The notes under the pieces were generated by a model. It worked only from the letters and a program-made list of their open reading frames with translations, was not told the DNA's origin and did no database searches. A stretch of DNA of 49,842 bases from positions 34,933-84,774 of the forward strand of contig JAHBMJ010004016.1 in assembly GCA_018398765.1 (NCBI GenBank). The letters are read 5' to 3'. Positions 46,221 through 49,842 of the stretch are shown piece after piece; position 1 is the first letter of the stretch; every line of letters starts with the position of its first letter. A program made the translations under genes and the position numbers. Source of the stretch: Chromera velia (taxonomy: Eukaryota > Sar > Chromeraceae).

Positions 46221-47104
46221 ACGCGCGCGCGCGCATGCGCGCACACACATACACACACACAGACACAGAGACACAGAGACACACACACACACACACAGAC
46301 ACACACACACACACACACACACACATGCACACACACTCAAACCACAGATCCGGGAGACGAGAGGAGAATCTGACTATGAAGTTTGTGCTTCGGTTGAATT
46401 TTGCATGGGAGAGACACGTGAGGGTTGGCAGCAGGAAACGCAACCAGGAGACCATGTATGCAAAAAACAAAAACAAAAACGGTTGTTCTCCCCAGAAATA
46501 CATGCAGAGACTTCGCCAAGGAACTAGACGTGACGTGACGCGTCGTGATGCCGACCAAGGACTGAAGACCGCGAAGAGAGAGAGAGAGAGAAGGAAAGAA
46601 GGAAGGGAAGGAAGGAAAAACAGATAGAAAGAAACAATGCACAAATAAATCAATGAATGAATAAAAGAAAGAGGGGGGGGGCGTAGGAGGCAGAAAGCGA
46701 GGCGGCAGGTAACATAGACGCAAGAGAAGCACCCAGAGCCATCCACTGACGTAGGAGGAGATGAGGGGAAAGAGTGGGATAGCGGATTAACGGTCAACAA
46801 AGCTTTTGCCCGCCTTGGCCCTGGAAAGATCCTCAGTGAGGGGCACAAAACGAGTGGAGGACTACGGCTGCATGAAAGAAATGCGGTAGGCCAGAGACGG
46901 AGACGGCAGGCAATTGAGAGGAACAAACAGAGGCCGGTACGTACCAATGTACATCACGTGTTTTGGGGTGTTCCATCCTTTATCACTTCCAAGAAAATTG
47001 TCAAGGTCATTTCTGACAGCTCGTACCACTCCTGCCGCTGAAGCGAAGAACACAACCCAGCGCATCCCAGACCAAATAAATCGGAGACGCGACCCCTCGG
47101 ACAT
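43928..47104 (-). CDS. Type I phosphodiesterase/nucleotide pyrophosphatase-like (alkaline phosphatase superfamily), complete
   Basis: This is a metal-dependent hydrolase of phosphate mono- or diesters; the substrate is unknown. Minus exons are 47104-46945, 46130-46015, 45262-45229, 44925-44818 and 44679-43928. The total of 1170 nt gives 389 residues, and all introns are GT-AG and in phase. It starts at ATG with a hydrophobic stretch ([15 protein letters not shown]) that could be a signal peptide or anchor, so secretion or an endomembrane location is likely. Superfamily motifs are HVMYIGIDGFGG (first metal Asp), [11 protein letters not shown] (nucleophile Thr/Ser region), [21 protein letters not shown] (Asp/His metal site) and [14 protein letters not shown] (Asp-His pair). 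A third His-containing block follows the latter. The C-terminal 60 residues are Ser/Glu/Lys-rich and disordered. Exon 3 is only 34 nt. No GPI or transmembrane tail is obvious at the C-terminus. Confidence 0.85.
45689..45736. repeat. (AC)n microsatellite
   Basis: About 24 AC units in intron 2 of the phosphodiesterase gene. Confidence 0.9.
46137..46336. repeat. (AC)n array with (GC)n islands
   Basis: About 200 nt of AC repeats broken by GCGCGCGCGCATGCGC blocks, starting a few bases from the exon 2 acceptor in intron 1 of the phosphodiesterase gene. Confidence 0.9.
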
Positions 47105-47989
47105 GTACGTGTCCCTGTATCAGTACAGTAAAACTGAAAAAGGGGCCCTCTTCGACGTGCTTTCGCTGGTCTCCATATGTTCACCTACAGTTCTCCTATG
47201 TCCGATGCAGGGCGAAATTGCACAGGGGCCGCTCGTTGGCCTTTGAAAGTCGACCGTCCTTTGACAGATCCGACAGTGACATGCATCATTCACATGGGCG
47301 TGACAAAAGTTACAAAACACAAAGTTTGTGTACTTCCACCACATTGGCGCACAGTGGCACCACTATACCCAGCTATATACCACATCTTACCAATTTAATC
47401 TGCAGGTGTGATAAGGCGAGATAGGGCTTGTTCTTACTTTGTTTTCGGGAAATAAATTTTAAGATGCAATGATGCAACCAAAGCTCGAATGCAACTTGCA
47501 GTTATCAGAGCCTTAATGTACTCTAGAGTGTACTGCATGAGGGGGGAGTTTAAGAAAGTGAAGAGCTTAGAGAGAGGAAGCTTCACTGCTGCTTCATTCA
47601 GCACTGCTATAGGGCCCAAGGTGCTCGCAACAATGCAAGCCCGTTATAACGATCAATTGTAATCAATTGTAACTCAGAGTTACTCGGAGTGAACACTAAG
47701 TGCCTAAGTATTAGACAAAAGGCTTACTAGACAAAGACTATACATGTTAAAATTTATTTCTTTACTATGGGGGAAAAATTAACTTGCATAATCTTTGTCT
47801 TACTTATTCTGACACCCCTATCAATTTTTTTTTTTTTAAGAATTATACAAAATTTTAATCCATGCATATAATCTTTTTCTTTGTGTTAATGAATTGAGGT
47901 GGTTAAAGCCGGCGAGCCACCACTTAGGCTCTGGCCAACCACGGGGCATGACATGCAATGTTAGTTTGTTGACCTAGCGCATTGATTCA
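47105..47989. repeat. Upstream region and LINE 3' UTR
   Basis: From about 47400 the sequence is AT-rich. At 47904-47950 it carries the repeat shared with 3020-3078. In the minus sense this lies downstream of the LINE frame ending at 47990. A short TAAGTAAG (minus) at about 47797-47806 is a plausible element tail, like the (TAAG)n tail at 43009. The stretch 47120-47344 has a Cys-rich minus ORF (CNFCHAHVNDACHCRIC) of unknown meaning. Confidence 0.45.
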
Positions 47990-48330
47990 TTAACACATAT
48001 CAACACGAACTCTCTCCAATTTGGTTATACACTCCTCAACCGCCCTTATGCCCGCCAGAGGCTGGAACAACGAAATAAGAGCGATCATCTCTCGTACTTT
48101 CTTTTCATTCTCCCCCACTCCTCTACCAGCTGAGGCAGCCACCCATTATACAATTTCCACCCGTTTCTCAATGGACGCGTGCTCCTTTATTCTGCTGATG
48201 ATTTTGTCAAGCTTCTGTCTTTCCCTTTCTGTGTCCGCACATACCATGAGCAAGTGGATCTCATCACAAACTTTTCTGCCAGAGCAAGCCGAGCAGGTCT
48301 TCTCGAGCTCCCCCCGCTACACATAACCAC
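47990..48330 (-). pseudogene. Second LINE copy, C-terminal zinc knuckle and tail domain
   Basis: The minus frame reads TCSACSGRKVCDEIHLLMVC, a C-x2-C-x9-H-x4-C knuckle typical of LINE C-termini. It continues IISRIKEHASIEKRVEI, an in-frame TAA, then WVAASAGRGVGENEKKVREM to a stop at 47990-47992. The part after the knuckle matches the first LINE's end in pattern (RVKERTGIGERV...WTAAAGRRGIGEEETYVREL), so both belong to one family. A TAG also lies just upstream of the knuckle. Non-functional. Confidence 0.75.
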
Positions 48331-48399
48331 CCGTCATCGCTCTCAGAAGAGGACGGATGTTCGCAGAGGATTTAAGAAGACAAAGGGACAGCGTGCGTA

Positions 48400-48824
48400 T
48401 ATGCAGATCGTTTTCTGTGATCATAAGCTTTCATTTAACTCCTAGTTAATATCAGTGTAGCTTAGTCTAGCTCCATCAAATCTAGATTAAATTTAATCTA
48501 CCTTAAATCTGACTTTTAACCCCAAATCTGTGCTATCTGGGAGCTACTGGGAGCAATGAAGATATAAAAATTCCAAGCAAGTTGTATTCCAAGCAAGTTG
48601 ATCGCGATAGTTGGAAGAGGACTGAATTGATAATGCACTTTGAGTGCAAGGTACGGCATTCACTATATCTGTCTCTCTCCCTCCCTGAGGCTCCTTCTAG
48701 CCCTCCCTCTTTCACTCCCTTTTCTGTGAGTTGATCTGTGGTACTTAACCTGCGCAACTGCACTTCATATGTAAAAATTCGAAGGGTTTGGACTAGCCCC
48801 CCTTTCCATCAGTCTCTCTCTCCC
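48400..48824. other. AT-rich spacer
   Basis: AT-rich to about 48660, then ordinary composition. No gene or clear repeat seen. Confidence 0.4.
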
Positions 48825-49842
48825 TCAGGCAGACGCGCAGACACAGTAGTCAACGGCCTCCTGCAGAGCCATCTGCCTCTTGTCAGGGACGTGAAGCGTC
48901 AGAGACTCGAAGTACCGGTCGCAGATTCCAATGAACTCCTCGAAGTTGCACTGGGCTGCCTCCCCAAGTCTCTTCTCCATGGCCTCTGCCTTGTCTCTCC
49001 CTTCCTGTGTTGCGTCCCCCCCGGCGACTCGGAGGGAGACCTGACACCCAAACACTACATCTAGCTACGGCATCCATAAAACCGCTTCACGTTCCCATCA
49101 GACCCCCAATGCCCCCCGCCCCGGCCTTGATGAGCCGGTCTCCTGCTTGCCCCATAGCGGTGCTTCTGGTGGAGTCTGATGTCTTTTCCTCCACCTTCGT
49201 CTTATCTGGGGGGGTGTTTCCGGTGAATTCCTTCACGATCTGATCGAAAAGGTTGAGACTTCCGTACCGGTGGAACGGAGGGCGCGGAATGAGGGGAAGG
49301 AAGGTCTCTGTGAAGGGCAGAAAGAGCGTCCACGCAATCGCATACAGGAACTTCAAGTCCTGCATGGTGCCGTCATGGGGGATGGTTGCTAGGAGTACCT
49401 CCTGATCCGAGTGCAGGTACTCGAAAGCTTTCTGGATCGTTTTCGGGGGAGCTCCCGCCCGCACTCCCTTCATGGCCGTGTATGCTTCGAAAATTATGGC
49501 CCAATGGGCCCATTTGATGGCCTTTGTGCTGGGGGGGAATGGGAGCGCTTGGTGAGGCTGGAGGCAATGCCATGCAGTCTTGAAGACTGCTTCCAAGAAT
49601 TTCTTCCCCAGCTGCGCCTTTTGGGCGAGAAACTCTGCTCTGTCTCTGCCTCTCTGACGATCCTCCTCACTTTCCCTCCCCTCCTCGTCCTTCTTCTTCT
49701 CCTTCTCGTCGTCTTCTTTCTCCCCCCCCACACGGCCTTTCTTTTCTGGCGGCGAGGGAGGCCCAGGTGCTGCAGCGTCAGCCTCGACATAGCCCTCTTT
49801 CCCCCCTCCCCATCCCCCAGGACATCTGCCTCCCCCCCCCCC
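48825..49842 (-). CDS. Unknown protein, 5'-partial, two open segments
   Basis: The first minus frame is open from the right edge to 49087. It has a Pro/Ala region, a Glu/Lys-rich charged stretch, then a folded-looking part: FLAQKAQLGKKFLEAVFKTA, ALPFPPSTKAIKWAHWAIIF, LKFLYAIAWTLFLPFTETFL. A second frame (about 49000-48825) encodes MEKRLGEAAQCNFEEFIGIC, DRYFESLTLHVPDKRQ and ends YCVCASA. A donor at GGAAC|GTGAAG (49091) and an acceptor GGGAG (about 49007) join them in phase as LMGT|DKAEAM, but the acceptor is weak. NFEEFIGICDRYFESL faintly recalls the FEEFYxxCDQLE pattern of Mediator subunit 29, which is not enough to name it. The start lies beyond the window. Confidence 0.6.

Overview
The window is nuclear DNA from a eukaryote with many introns. 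Short exons with GT-AG introns (one GC-AG) are scattered through long introns packed with di- and tetranucleotide microsatellites. There are also decayed non-LTR retrotransposons and AT-rich islands. A many-exon phosphoenolpyruvate carboxylase, ribonuclease-inhibitor-type LRR proteins, abundant TGCATGCA words and active-looking LINEs together suggest a photosynthetic alveolate of the chromerid type, such as Chromera velia. This is an inference: no rRNA or organellar marker is present to prove it.

Layout, left to right: the 3' end of a UBE2D/UBC4-like ubiquitin-conjugating enzyme (+, 110-717); microsatellite-rich and AT-rich intergenic DNA; an LRR protein gene (-, 7867-3642) with an apparent 1-nt frameshift; the C-lobe exons of a Ser/Thr protein kinase (-, 11133-9817); a 52-bp minisatellite; a single-exon polytopic membrane protein (+, 13147-14307); AT-rich and LINE-like debris; an unknown low-complexity protein (-, 18767-17063); a 56-codon ORF (-, 19827-19657); a complete 23-exon PEP carboxylase of about 977 residues (+, 20959-35729); a fold-back element and a decayed endonuclease/RT LINE (+, about 38.8-43.0 kb); a complete 5-exon alkaline-phosphatase-superfamily phosphodiesterase (-, 47104-43928); the 3' end of a second LINE of the same family (-, about 48.33-47.8 kb); and an unknown gene running off the right edge (-).

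The exon models come from joining reading frames by hand. For PEPC, the phosphodiesterase and E2, every proposed junction preserves phase and family motifs. The coding lengths are 2934 nt for PEPC and 1170 nt for the phosphodiesterase, both multiples of three.

The most unusual signal is inside the PEPC gene. At three places a short stretch of exon (23, 37 and 39 nt) is directly duplicated around a 30-68 nt insert. Two inserts are hairpins sharing the 16-mer AGAATTCTGTATGAAA, and they carry or abut splice signals. This resembles intron birth by small introner-like elements with target duplication. A second theme is that splice donors (GTCTGT, GTGAGT) run directly into arrays of the same tetranucleotide.

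The genes look like independent neighbours. Nothing indicates that they form a pathway or cluster.
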